Positions 24,148 through 32,819 of a stretch of DNA of 64,000 nt are shown piece after piece. The DNA lies in assembly GCF_014042345.1 (NCBI RefSeq), contig NZ_JACEZT010000017.1, forward strand, positions 62,001-126,000, read 5' to 3'. The notes under the pieces were generated by a model that made no database searches, was not told the DNA's origin, and saw nothing but the letters and a program-made list of their open reading frames with translations. A program made the position numbers and the translations under genes. Source of the DNA: Rugamonas brunnea (lineage in GTDB: Bacteria > Pseudomonadota > Gammaproteobacteria > Burkholderiales > Burkholderiaceae_D). Each line of letters opens with the position of its first letter. The first letter of the stretch is position 1.

Positions 24148-25323
24148 ATGTTGAGCCGCCTTGTTATCCTGTGCGCCGCGCTGTTGTCCGGCTGCGCCAG
24201 CCTGTCCCCGGAGCGCGTCGCCAGTGCCCCGCCCGCGCGCCTGTTCCAGGACCAGTTGTTCGCCCCACCGTCGGCGCCCGTCAGCACCGACCAGCTGTTC
24301 ACCGTCACGCCCGCCATGGAAGCGTATCTGCAGGAACAAGTGCTGCACCAGCAGCATGGCAAGGACAAGCGCCAGGCCTTGTTCGACGCCCTGTACCGGC
24401 GCGACAAGCTGCAACTGGAATACGATTCGGCCATCACCCGCAACGCCCAGCAAACCTTCGAGGCGCGGCGCGGCAACTGCCTGTCGCTGGTCATCATGAC
24501 GGCCGCGCTGGCCAACAAGCTGGGGCTGGAAGTGCAATACCAGCGCATTACCATGGATGACGCCTGGAGCCGCAGCGGCAACCTGTATTTCTCCAGCGGC
24601 CACGTCAACCTGATCCTGGGGCAGCCCAAGCTGGACATGAGCCGCGGCTACAACGCGGCGCAATACATGACGGTGGACTTCATCCCCATCCCGGCGCTGG
24701 CCAAGCAGCAGGCCCAGCCGCTTGAGGAGCGCACCGTGGTGGCCATGTACATGAACAACCGGGCCGCCGAACTGCTGGTGCAGAACAAGCTCGACGACGC
24801 CTACTGGTGGGCCCGCGGGGCCGTGGCGCAGGACCCGGGCTTCCTCAACGCCTACAACACGCTGGGCGTGGTCTACCAGCACCACGGCGACCTGGCGCCG
24901 GCCGAGCAGGTGTTGCGCTACGCCTGGAACCAGGCGCCCGACAACACTGTGTTCCTGTACAACCTGGCCCAGTCGCTGGGCGAAATGGGCCGCACGCAGG
25001 AGGCGCAGGCACTGCGTTCGCGGCTGGCCCAGCTGGAACCGTACCCGCCGTTCTATTTCTTCAACCAGGGCCAGCAAGCCATGCGGGCCGGCGACTACGC
25101 GCGCGCACGCGACCTGTTCCAGCGCGAACTGGACCGTTCGCCCGACTACCATGAGTTCCACTTCTGGCTGGCCGTGGCCTCGTTCAAGCTGGGCGACCTG
25201 GCGCGGGCCGACATCCACATGAAGCAGGCCATGGAGAATAGCACCACGCGCGGCGACCACGACCTGTACGCGGCCAAGCTGGACCGGCTCAAAGCGTATG
25301 AGGCGCAGACCAGCCGGCAATAA
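24148..25323 (+). CDS. Lipoprotein with transglutaminase-like and TPR regions
   Basis: The 391-residue protein has a lipobox LSGC (C16). Residues about 60-180 resemble a transglutaminase-like fold, with C111 in RRGNCLSLVIMTAALA and H152 in SSGHVNLIL as a candidate Cys-His pair. From about 210 to 380 there are tetratricopeptide repeats (for example AYNTLGVVYQHHGDLAPAEQ). The combination suggests an outer-membrane-attached peptidase or scaffold. GAGGAG lies just upstream of the ATG at 24148. It stands alone between DUF2863 and the BACON protein. Activity is inferred from the Cys-His geometry only. Confidence 0.75.
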   Translation: MLSRLVILCAALLSGCASLSPERVASAPPARLFQDQLFAPPSAPVSTDQLFTVTPAMEAYLQEQVLHQQHGKDKRQALFDALYRRDKLQLEYDSAITRNAQQTFEARRGNCLSLVIMTAALANKLGLEVQYQRITMDDAWSRSGNLYFSSGHVNLILGQPKLDMSRGYNAAQYMTVDFIPIPALAKQQAQPLEERTVVAMYMNNRAAELLVQNKLDDAYWWARGAVAQDPGFLNAYNTLGVVYQHHGDLAPAEQVLRYAWNQAPDNTVFLYNLAQSLGEMGRTQEAQALRSRLAQLEPYPPFYFFNQGQQAMRAGDYARARDLFQRELDRSPDYHEFHFWLAVASFKLGDLARADIHMKQAMENSTTRGDHDLYAAKLDRLKAYEAQTSRQ

Positions 25324-25381
25324 ATACGCCTTGGCCCGGCCGGGCCGCGCAGGATGGGTGTTGCATCGGCACCTGGATGGC

Positions 25382-25410
25382 TTGACAGGATGTTGCGCAT
25401 GCGCAACAAT
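25382..25410 (+). promoter_or_regulatory. Candidate promoter with operator before the BACON lipoprotein
   Basis: A perfect -35 (TTGACA, 25382-25387) is followed at 17 bases by a weak -10 (AACAAT, 25405-25410). The spacer is filled by the perfect 18-bp palindrome TGTTGCGCATGCGCAACA (25391-25408). A dimeric repressor bound there would block polymerase. The downstream gene starts at 25448. Confidence 0.5.
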
Positions 25411-25447
25411 TGCAAAATAAATAAACTGTCCGCCCAAGGATAACGCC

Positions 25448-28018
25448 ATGCAACGACTCTGGTCCGCTCTCACGCTCGCCTCCCTGTTGACTGCCTGCGG
25501 CGGTGGCGGGGGCGGCAGCACAAGCGGCACGCCAGTGCCGGCCAGCAACGCGGCGCTCACCTTCAGTCCGGACAAGGTCGCCATCTCGGCCGTCGCCGGC
25601 ACCTCGGCCACGGCCACCGTCAATGCGGCCGTGGCGCGGCCCACCGATTTCAACGGCGCCACCGTCTACCCGGTCCTGGTCGACGGCGCCGGCGTGCTGC
25701 TGCCCAACGCGCAACTGGTGCAGGACAGCGGCCAGGCATATCACGCCACCTTGCAGACGGCGCCCACGCTGGCCGCCGGCAGCTACCAGGGCAATTTCAC
25801 CGTCAAGCTGTGCCGCGACAGCGCGTGCGCCAGCCAGTTCCCCGGCTCGCCCATGCTGCTGCCCTACGCGATCGACGTGGCGCCAGCCGGTTCGGTGCCG
25901 TTCGGCGCCAGCAGCGCCGTTCCATTGACGGTCACCATGCACCAGGGCGGCGCCGTGCCGGCCCCGGCCACCATCAACGTGCAGGCCACGGGCCGCAGCT
26001 GGAGCGCGGCCAGCGGCGCCGCCTGGCTTAGCCTGAGCAGCACCGGCGGCAGCGGCAACGCCACCATCACCGCCACCTATGCGGCCGCCAGCCTGGCGGC
26101 CGGCCAGTACAACACCAATATCACGCTGACGGCCAGCGACGGCGCGGTGGCCACCGTGCCCGTGGCGCTGACGGTACTGGCGCCGGGCTTCCAGGTCAGC
26201 AGCGACGGGGTCGCGTTCACGGCCGTCAATGGCGCGCCCATCGCGCCCCAGGACGTGCAGATCGGCACCGACAACGCCCAGGCCACGCGCTGGAGCGCCA
26301 GCAGCAGCGCCGGCTGGCTGCGCGCCAACCCCAGCCAGGGCTACACCCCTACCACGACCACGCTGTCCATCGATCCCACGGTCGGCCCGCTGGTGAGCGG
26401 CAACTACAACGCCACGCTGTCGCTGACTGCCACCGGCCTCGCGACGCGCCAGTTGCCGGTGTCGCTCAAGCTGTTGCCGGCCACGTTGCTGGCGTCGAGC
26501 ACCACGGTCACGCTGGGCGGCACCTACGGGCGCGACTTCACGCCGCGCAGCGTGACCCTGAGCCTGAACACGGGCAGCAACCTGTGGCCGTGGCGGCTCG
26601 CCGCACTGCCCGCCTGGGCCAGTGCCAGCCCGCTCACGGGCACCGTGGGCGCCGGCGGCAGCACCATCGTGCTCACGCCCAGCCCGGCACTGGCGCCGGC
26701 CGGCGGCACCACGACCTCGCTGCTACCCTCGGTGACCGTCAACGGCGACCTGGTGGCCGCGCCCATCACGCTGGCCATCAACAAGGACCAGCACAAGCTG
26801 CTGCCGGCCGTATCGGGCGTGGCCCTGAGCGCAACGCCCGGCTGGTCGCGCCTCACGCGCACCATCGCCATGGTCGACAACTACGGCCAGGCGCCCAACT
26901 GGACCGCCAGCAGCAACCAGGCATGGCTGACCGTCAGCGGCAGCGGCGCCAGCCTGGTCCTGACGGCCGACCCCAGCAGCCTGGTCGCCGACACCATCAA
27001 CCTGGCCACCGTCACCGTGTCGCCCACCGACGGCACCATGGTGGGGCCGGCGCCGATCCAGGTGGCGCTGTGGAAAGGCTCGACCAATCCCGCCGCGCCC
27101 GTCTCGCCCCATCCGCTGTACCGCAACATCGTGGCCGACCCGGTCCAGCCGCTGGTGTACGCCCACAACGGCGGCACCAGCGTCGACATCTACAACGTGT
27201 ACACGGGCCTGCAGGTGGGCACCATCTCGGGCTTCGGCGGCACCCTTGGCGACATGGCCGTGTCGGCCGATGGCGCGCGGCTCTATGCCTACGACCTCGA
27301 CAACGCCAGGCTGGAAGTGCGCGCGCTGGCCAGCAAGGCCGTGCTGGGCCGCTGGGCGCTGGCGCACAAACCGGACCGCACGTCGCGCCTGGCCCTGATG
27401 CGGCCCAACGGCGTGGACCTGGTGGCGCTCAACGACGGCAGCATCTTCAACGCCAGCGGCAAGCTGCTGACCACCCTGCCGATCCAGGGCGGCACGCTGA
27501 GCGCGGCGGCCGACGGCAAGCGGCTGTATGTGCAGGACGAGGATGGCACGGGCATCCACCTGGCCACCTACGCCATCGATTACGCCAACCTGGCCGGCGG
27601 CACCCTGTTCGCGGCGCAACTGCCGGCCGCCACCCGCGTGGGCAATGGCAGCGGCGGCCAGGACATCGCCGCCAGCGCCGATGGCAGCGTGCTGTACGCG
27701 GCCAGCAGCAGTCCCACCCAGTGCAGCGTGCTGGGCACGAACGACCTCGGCACGCTGTCCTACCTGCCCAGCGGCAACAACGCGCCCGACAACGTGGAAG
27801 TGGGCAGCGATGGCCGCGTCTATTGCGGCGTGGCCGGCAAGACGGCGCCGGCCGATGTGTGGGTCTACAGCGCGGCCGGCGTGCTGCAACGCCAGCTCAA
27901 GTTCGTCCCCGTGGGACGCCAGCTGGCCCCGCGCCAGATGGCGATCTCGGGCGACGGCTTCATGCTGATCGGGCTCAACGACGACGGTGTGCTCAACATC
28001 GTGCCGGTGGGGCCGTGA
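25448..28018 (+). CDS. BACON-domain lipoprotein with beta-propeller-like C terminus
   Basis: The 856-residue protein has a lipobox LTAC (C17) followed by a poly-Gly stretch. Residues about 30-530 contain several BACON-like immunoglobulin-type repeats, each with a W-x-A-S-S/W-L core (for example WSAASGAAWLSLSS and WSASSSAGWLRANP). Residues about 560-856 look like a beta-propeller with repeated short strands (DMAVSADGARLYAYD, DIAASADGSVLYAAS). BACON domains often bind glycans or mucin-like surfaces. The protein is probably exposed on the outer membrane. It stands behind a promoter with a perfect palindrome. Ligand unknown. Confidence 0.8.
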   Translation: MQRLWSALTLASLLTACGGGGGGSTSGTPVPASNAALTFSPDKVAISAVAGTSATATVNAAVARPTDFNGATVYPVLVDGAGVLLPNAQLVQDSGQAYHATLQTAPTLAAGSYQGNFTVKLCRDSACASQFPGSPMLLPYAIDVAPAGSVPFGASSAVPLTVTMHQGGAVPAPATINVQATGRSWSAASGAAWLSLSSTGGSGNATITATYAAASLAAGQYNTNITLTASDGAVATVPVALTVLAPGFQVSSDGVAFTAVNGAPIAPQDVQIGTDNAQATRWSASSSAGWLRANPSQGYTPTTTTLSIDPTVGPLVSGNYNATLSLTATGLATRQLPVSLKLLPATLLASSTTVTLGGTYGRDFTPRSVTLSLNTGSNLWPWRLAALPAWASASPLTGTVGAGGSTIVLTPSPALAPAGGTTTSLLPSVTVNGDLVAAPITLAINKDQHKLLPAVSGVALSATPGWSRLTRTIAMVDNYGQAPNWTASSNQAWLTVSGSGASLVLTADPSSLVADTINLATVTVSPTDGTMVGPAPIQVALWKGSTNPAAPVSPHPLYRNIVADPVQPLVYAHNGGTSVDIYNVYTGLQVGTISGFGGTLGDMAVSADGARLYAYDLDNARLEVRALASKAVLGRWALAHKPDRTSRLALMRPNGVDLVALNDGSIFNASGKLLTTLPIQGGTLSAAADGKRLYVQDEDGTGIHLATYAIDYANLAGGTLFAAQLPAATRVGNGSGGQDIAASADGSVLYAASSSPTQCSVLGTNDLGTLSYLPSGNNAPDNVEVGSDGRVYCGVAGKTAPADVWVYSAAGVLQRQLKFVPVGRQLAPRQMAISGDGFMLIGLNDDGVLNIVPVGP

Positions 28019-28043
28019 GCGCCATGCGCCACGGCGGTCCGGC

Positions 28044-28931
28044 TTACTTCACCTTGCGCAGGTAAGCGCGCAAACCATGCGTGAGCAGGAAGGGGAACAC
28101 GCTGGCATGGTCCTCCCCGGCAAACACTTCCAGCCGCGTTCTCAGGCCCGGGTAGCGGTGCGACGTCAGCGCCGCATCGAAATCCCGGAGGTCGGCCACC
28201 ATGTCGGCGTCGGCCTCGTTGCGCGCGCGCCGCTTGCCGGCCGGTAGCGTCTCCAGTCCGCCGATGCCGAAATAGACCGAGGCGGGCAGATCACGGTGCG
28301 CTTGCGCATACCCCTGCTCGCGCCCGAACATCACACCGCCGTCGTACCACAGCGACGGGCTGCCGAGGATGTAGTGGGCGAACGTGCCGGGACGGGTCAG
28401 CAGCACCTGCAGGCCAAGCAGGCTGCCATAGGAGTGGCCGATGAACACCGCGCGGCCCATGTCGGCACGGTACTGCGCCACGATCACGGGGAACACCTCA
28501 GCGGCGATGAAGCGACCATAGGCGTCGGCCTGGCCGAATGCCGGCGCGCGGCCCGGCATGTCCGAGACGTAGTGTTCGGTGCGCGGCACCGATGGCGTGT
28601 AATCGCGGCGCCGGCTGTACACCGGGCCGTCGCCCCTGGCGTACGACAGCCCGACCACGATGGCCTCTTCCAGACCAGCGTGTTTGCTCAGCCGTTGCGC
28701 GATGCTGCGCACCACGGGAAACGCGTAGTTGGCATCGACCACGAACAACACCGGATAGCGCCGCTGCGACGTGCGGTAGGACTCGGGCAAGGCCACGTAG
28801 AGCTGGTAGTCGCGGTCCAGCGCGCGGGCATGGATGTCGCGCACCTCGGTGTCGTCGAGCTGGTAGGGCGTGGATGCGGCGGCGCCGCCGGCCAGGCAGC
28901 AAAGAAGGATCAGGTTCAGGATGTGTTTCAA
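28044..28931 (-). CDS. Secreted esterase of the Fes/BesA-like alpha/beta-hydrolase family
   Basis: The 295-residue protein fits the esterase-D-like family: RRYPVLFVVDAN near the N terminus, GHSYGSLLGLQ as nucleophile elbow, and a C-terminal GEDHASVFP His. The start is a TTG at 28931 with GGAG six bases upstream. It gives a clean signal peptide (KHILNLILLCCLAGGAAAS). A longer frame from ATG 29057 would place 42 Arg-rich residues before that signal and is rejected. The family includes siderophore esterases such as IroE and Fes-like enzymes, which would suit iron use, but no siderophore genes are in the window. It is convergent with the BACON gene and divergent from the LytS-like kinase. Confidence 0.78.
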   Translation of the reverse strand: MKHILNLILLCCLAGGAAASTPYQLDDTEVRDIHARALDRDYQLYVALPESYRTSQRRYPVLFVVDANYAFPVVRSIAQRLSKHAGLEEAIVVGLSYARGDGPVYSRRRDYTPSVPRTEHYVSDMPGRAPAFGQADAYGRFIAAEVFPVIVAQYRADMGRAVFIGHSYGSLLGLQVLLTRPGTFAHYILGSPSLWYDGGVMFGREQGYAQAHRDLPASVYFGIGGLETLPAGKRRARNEADADMVADLRDFDAALTSHRYPGLRTRLEVFAGEDHASVFPFLLTHGLRAYLRKVK

Positions 28932-29044
28932 GTGCGCTCCATCGGGTTGCAGGACTGCGAACCATTTTTGCGCAGCCCGCAGCACCGGGCAGCAGCCGGG
29001 TGATGAAACGCCGGTTCCGCGTGACGACCGCCGCCGGTCCCGCC

Positions 29045-29073
29045 TTACCGGCGCCATGGGCCGCTGCTATACT
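29045..29073 (+). promoter_or_regulatory. Candidate promoter for the LytS-like kinase
   Basis: TTACCG (29045-29050) and TATACT (29068-29073) are spaced by 17 bases. The start codon at 29081 is only seven bases past the -10, so transcription from here would give a leaderless or near-leaderless message. Confidence 0.4.
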
Positions 29074-29080
29074 TTTGCGG

Positions 29081-30169
29081 ATGACGGACCGCCCCTACTT
29101 CAAGAACGCGAAAGCCCTCGCCATCACGGTGCTGCTGTGGACCGCGATCAGCGCGCTGGGCGCGCTGCAGACCTACAGCGACAATCTGCGTGTCGGCCGC
29201 TCCAGCCACTATCCGACCCTGCTGGTCACCTGGTTCATCGAATACGCGCTGCCGCTGATCGCGCTGAGCGCGGGCCTGAGCGCGGCGCTGGCGCGCTGGC
29301 CGGCGCTGATACGGCGCCCGCGCAACGTGGTGGCGCTGTTCCTCGGCCTGGTGCTGGTGTTCCAGCCGGCGCAATGGACCTACATGGCCTGGCTGCGCGG
29401 CTATCTGCATATCGCCAGCCTGGACGACGCCAGGCAGCTGCTGTTGAAGATGCTGCTGGTGGGCTGGTTCTCGACCACCGGCACCTTTGCCGCCATCCTG
29501 GCGATCGCCTACTTCCGCCAGGCGCGCGAGCGCGAGCTGGCCTGGCAGCGCTCGCAGACCGACATGCTCAACCTGCGGCTGGCGCTCGAGGAGCAGCGCA
29601 TGCTGGCCCTGTGCGCGCAGCTCGAACCACACTTCCTGTTCAACGCGCTCAACGCCATCAGCGCGCTGGTGCGGGGCGGCGACAAACCGCTGGCGCTCGG
29701 TGGCATCGGCCGCCTCAGCGACCTGCTGCGCTACGCGCTGGCGGCCAGCGGCCGCAACACGGCGACGGTGGCAGATGAACTGCGCTTCGTCCACGATTAC
29801 CTGGCCTTGCAGCGCCTGCGCTACGGCGACCGTCTGCGCGTGCACATCGACGGCGACGGCGACCTGCTGCACGACGTCGCCTGCCCGCCGTTGCTGCTGC
29901 AGCCCTTGATTGAGAACGCCCTGCGCCACGACCTCGATTGCCATGAGGGGCCAAGCGACATCCGCCTGTCGTTCGCGCGCGATGGCGACACCCTGTCCGT
30001 CCGGGTGACGAACCCGATCAGCGCCCAGGCCTCGCCCAATCCCGGCACCGGGCTGGGGCTGGCCAACACGCGCGACCGCCTGCGACTGATGCATGAAGGC
30101 GCGTCGCTGCGTGCCGCTGCGCACGACGGCCGCTTCGTGGCAGAAGTGCGCCTGCCCTTGGTGGACTAG
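29081..30169 (+). CDS. LytS-type sensor histidine kinase
   Basis: The 362-residue membrane kinase has four hydrophobic helices in the first 145 residues, then a His_kinase domain with H184 in EPHFLFNALNAIS, the phosphoacceptor motif of this class. ATPase motifs follow: PPLLLQPLIENALRH (N box) and GTGLGLANTRDRL (G box). It phosphorylates the LytTR regulator encoded four bases downstream. The stimulus is unknown; the short helical domain has no recognisable ligand site. It is placed just upstream of the AmpC-type gene, which may be a target. Confidence 0.9.
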   Translation: MTDRPYFKNAKALAITVLLWTAISALGALQTYSDNLRVGRSSHYPTLLVTWFIEYALPLIALSAGLSAALARWPALIRRPRNVVALFLGLVLVFQPAQWTYMAWLRGYLHIASLDDARQLLLKMLLVGWFSTTGTFAAILAIAYFRQARERELAWQRSQTDMLNLRLALEEQRMLALCAQLEPHFLFNALNAISALVRGGDKPLALGGIGRLSDLLRYALAASGRNTATVADELRFVHDYLALQRLRYGDRLRVHIDGDGDLLHDVACPPLLLQPLIENALRHDLDCHEGPSDIRLSFARDGDTLSVRVTNPISAQASPNPGTGLGLANTRDRLRLMHEGASLRAAAHDGRFVAEVRLPLVD

Positions 30170-30173
30170 CGCC

Positions 30174-30926
30174 ATGACCGTGCACTACCTGATCGTCGAT
30201 GACGAGGCGCCCAGCCGGGCCAACCTGCGCATGGCGCTGGCCGCGCATCCGGACTGGGTGCTGGCCGCCGAATGTAGCAGCGCCGCCTGCGCGCGCGCGG
30301 CGCTGGACAGCCGCGCCATCGACATGATCCTGCTCGACATCCAGATGCCCGCCGAATCTGGCCTGGCGCTGGCGCGCGAGATCTGCCGGATGCCGGAGCC
30401 GCCGCTGATCATCTTCGTCACTGCCTACGGCGAGCACGCCATCGAAGCGTTTGAAGTGCATGCGCTCGATTATCTGTTAAAGCCGCTCGACGACGCCCGG
30501 CTGGCGCAGGCCGTGGAGCGCGCCACCGCCATGCTGCGCCAGCGCCAGCGCGAAGCCTACGGCGCGGCCGTCCGCGACTACGTCGACGGCGGCGACACCC
30601 AGCCCATCGCGCATGTCAACGTGCGCTCGGTGGGCCGCATCGAGCGCATCCTCGTGGACGAAATATTGTGGGTGGAATCGGCCGGCAATTACGTGGAGCT
30701 GCATATGGCATCGCGCACGGTGCTGCACCGGATCACGCTCAACCGCCTGGAAGCGCAGTTGCCCGCCGAAGCGTTCCTGCGCGTGCACCGCAGCGCCATC
30801 GTCCGGCGCGATCAGATCGCCAGCCTGGAAACCAACGGCGAAGGCAGCTACCGCCTGACGCTGCGCTGCGGCGGCGCCGTACCGGTCAGCGAGCGCTATC
30901 TGGCCGCGCTCAGGGCGTCCATGTGA
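30174..30926 (+). CDS. LytTR-family response regulator
   Basis: The 250-residue protein has a receiver domain with acidic pocket DDE at 9-11 and phospho-acceptor D55 in LLDIQMP, and a conserved lysine in YLLKPLD. The C-terminal half (about 147-248) is a LytTR DNA-binding domain with VESAGNYVELHM and FLRVHRSAIVR. It is the partner of the kinase four bases upstream. LytTR proteins bind short direct repeats; possible targets include the adjacent beta-lactamase and the esterase, but no box was identified with confidence. Confidence 0.92.
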   Translation: MTVHYLIVDDEAPSRANLRMALAAHPDWVLAAECSSAACARAALDSRAIDMILLDIQMPAESGLALAREICRMPEPPLIIFVTAYGEHAIEAFEVHALDYLLKPLDDARLAQAVERATAMLRQRQREAYGAAVRDYVDGGDTQPIAHVNVRSVGRIERILVDEILWVESAGNYVELHMASRTVLHRITLNRLEAQLPAEAFLRVHRSAIVRRDQIASLETNGEGSYRLTLRCGGAVPVSERYLAALRASM

Positions 30927-31020
30927 CGAGGGGCCGGAAGGCTGGGATGGCCGCGCTGTCGCAGGCACCGGCGTGTTCGGTAAGCTCTGCTTCACCGTGA
31001 ACCAATTACTGGAGTCAGCT

Positions 31021-32181
31021 TTGAACATCTTCCCGAAAACCTGCCTGAGCATCGCGCTGGCCGCCCTGTCCAGCGCACCGAATCCAAGCCAGGCCGCCGA
31101 TCCCGCCCTGCTCCGCACGGCGGTCGACCGCATCATCACGCCGCTGATGGCGCAGTACCAGGTGCCGGGTATGGCCGTCGCTGTGACGGTCGATGGCCAG
31201 ACCATGTTCTTCAACTATGGGCTGGCATCGAAAGAAGCCAAGGCGCCGGTCAGCGAGCACACGCTGTTCGAGCTGGGCTCCGTCAGCAAAACGTTCACGG
31301 CGACGCTGGCCAGCCATGCCATCGACCAGGGCAAGCTGTCGCTCGACGATCATCCCGGCAAGTACATGCCGCAGCTGAAAGGCAGCGCGGTCGACCGGGC
31401 CAGCGTACTCCATCTTGGCACCTATACGGCGGGCGGCTTCCCGCTGCAATTCCCGGACGAGGTGGCGGCCAACGACGACGCGCAGATGCTGACCTACTTC
31501 CGCAACTGGAAGCCCGACGCGGCGCCCGGCACCCAGCGCCGGTATTCCAATCCCAGCCTGGGCCTGTTCGGCCACGTGACGGCGCTGGCGCTGCACACCG
31601 ATTTTCGCGCCGCGATGGAGCAGCAGTTGTTCCCCGCGCTCGGCTTACGGCATAGCTACATCCAGGTGCCGGACAGCGCGATGTCCGACTATGCATGGGG
31701 CTACGACAGGAACGACCACCCGGTGCGGGTGCGGCCCGACGTGTTCGCTGCGGAGACGTATGGTGTGAAGTCCACCTCGGCCGACATGATCCGTTTTGTG
31801 CAAGCCAACATCGCGCCGGAGCGGCTGGCGGAGCCGATGCGGCGCGCGGTCGAAGGCACCCACATCGGCTATTTCGATATCGGTGAGATGCGGCAAGGCC
31901 TGGGCTGGGAACAATATCGCGCGCCCGTGACGCTGGAGCGCCTGCTGGCCGGCAATTCGGAAACGATGATCAACGACGCCAATCCCGCCACGGCGCTGAC
32001 ACCGCCCCAAGCGGCGCCACGCGGCACACTGTTCAACAAGACCGGCTCGACGCGGGGCTTCGGCGCTTACGTGGCGTTCGTGCCCGAGCAGAAGATCGGC
32101 ATCGTGATGCTGGCGAATAAAAGCTTCCCCATCCCTGCGCGGGTGAAGGCCGGCTACGAGATCCTGCAGCAGCTGCGGTAA
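31021..32181 (+). CDS. ampC: Class C (AmpC-type) beta-lactamase
   Basis: The 386-residue protein has a signal peptide (cleavage near SQA, about residue 26) and all class C motifs in correct spacing: S87-V-S-K90, Y175-S-N177 and K340-T-G342. HLGTYTAGGFPLQFP is close to the typical AmpC loop. It hydrolyses cephalosporins in the periplasm. The start is TTG at 31021 with GGAG six bases upstream; this gives a normal length and signal. A longer frame from 30973 is not supported. The usual divergent ampR is absent. Instead a LytS/LytTR pair lies directly upstream, 94 bases away. Some DD-peptidases share the fold, but the YSN and KTG spacing favours AmpC. Confidence 0.88.
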   Translation: MNIFPKTCLSIALAALSSAPNPSQAADPALLRTAVDRIITPLMAQYQVPGMAVAVTVDGQTMFFNYGLASKEAKAPVSEHTLFELGSVSKTFTATLASHAIDQGKLSLDDHPGKYMPQLKGSAVDRASVLHLGTYTAGGFPLQFPDEVAANDDAQMLTYFRNWKPDAAPGTQRRYSNPSLGLFGHVTALALHTDFRAAMEQQLFPALGLRHSYIQVPDSAMSDYAWGYDRNDHPVRVRPDVFAAETYGVKSTSADMIRFVQANIAPERLAEPMRRAVEGTHIGYFDIGEMRQGLGWEQYRAPVTLERLLAGNSETMINDANPATALTPPQAAPRGTLFNKTGSTRGFGAYVAFVPEQKIGIVMLANKSFPIPARVKAGYEILQQLR

Positions 32182-32204
32182 GGCGCAGGTGCGTGGGATG
32201 CGGG

Positions 32205-32717
32205 TCAGCACCCGCGAAGCTGGCGCCACAGTTCCAGCTTCTTCTCATACGGCAAGGTATAAGCCGGACTGCTCGATGGGAGTGCGACGATCTGGTAAGC
32301 GGCTGCATGGTCGCCCAATATTTTCAATCCCAGTTTGGCGGCCGTCCCGCCGTTGAAGGCGATGATCCGGATCTGGGGGAATCGTGCGAGTAACCCCGGC
32401 AAATCATTGTCCGCACGCGCACGGATCTGGCTGTCGAGGCTGCCCTGCCGGTGCGCCTCGGCCACCACGTCCCACAGGCCCACGCCATGATCGAGCAAAG
32501 TGCGCAGGCGCGCCCGATAATCGGCGCGGACCAGATCGACGCCCAGCACTTCGCTCATGAGATGCCAGAACCGATTCTGAGGGTGCCCGTAGTATTCCTG
32601 GATCTCCAGCGATTTATCGCCCGGCAGGCTGCCCAGCATCAAGAGACGGGTACGCGCGTCGACAACAGGATCGAAGCATTGTTTGCGCGCGGTTTGATGC
32701 TGGCTCGATGGTGTCAT
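32205..32717 (-). CDS. DNA-deoxyinosine glycosylase (uracil-DNA-glycosylase superfamily)
   Basis: The 170-residue protein resembles the hypoxanthine/deoxyinosine glycosylase family (TIGR04274 type) of the uracil-DNA glycosylase superfamily. LLMLGSLPGDKSLEIQEYYGHPQNRFW carries the active-site-like first motif and LPSSSPAY the second. It would remove deaminated purines from DNA in base-excision repair. The ATG at 32717 is selected to match family length; a longer in-frame start at 32801 is unlikely. It is convergent with ampC, ends 23 bases from it, and has its own upstream region. Confidence 0.82.
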   Translation of the reverse strand: MTPSSQHQTARKQCFDPVVDARTRLLMLGSLPGDKSLEIQEYYGHPQNRFWHLMSEVLGVDLVRADYRARLRTLLDHGVGLWDVVAEAHRQGSLDSQIRARADNDLPGLLARFPQIRIIAFNGGTAAKLGLKILGDHAAAYQIVALPSSSPAYTLPYEKKLELWRQLRGC

Positions 32718-32819
32718 GCCTTGGTTCCGGCAAGTGATTGCCCCTGAAAGAGGGGTGGATCGTGACACGAACGCACTGCGAATGCAACATGCAACTGACA
32801 ACTTATATGCGCGACATTG

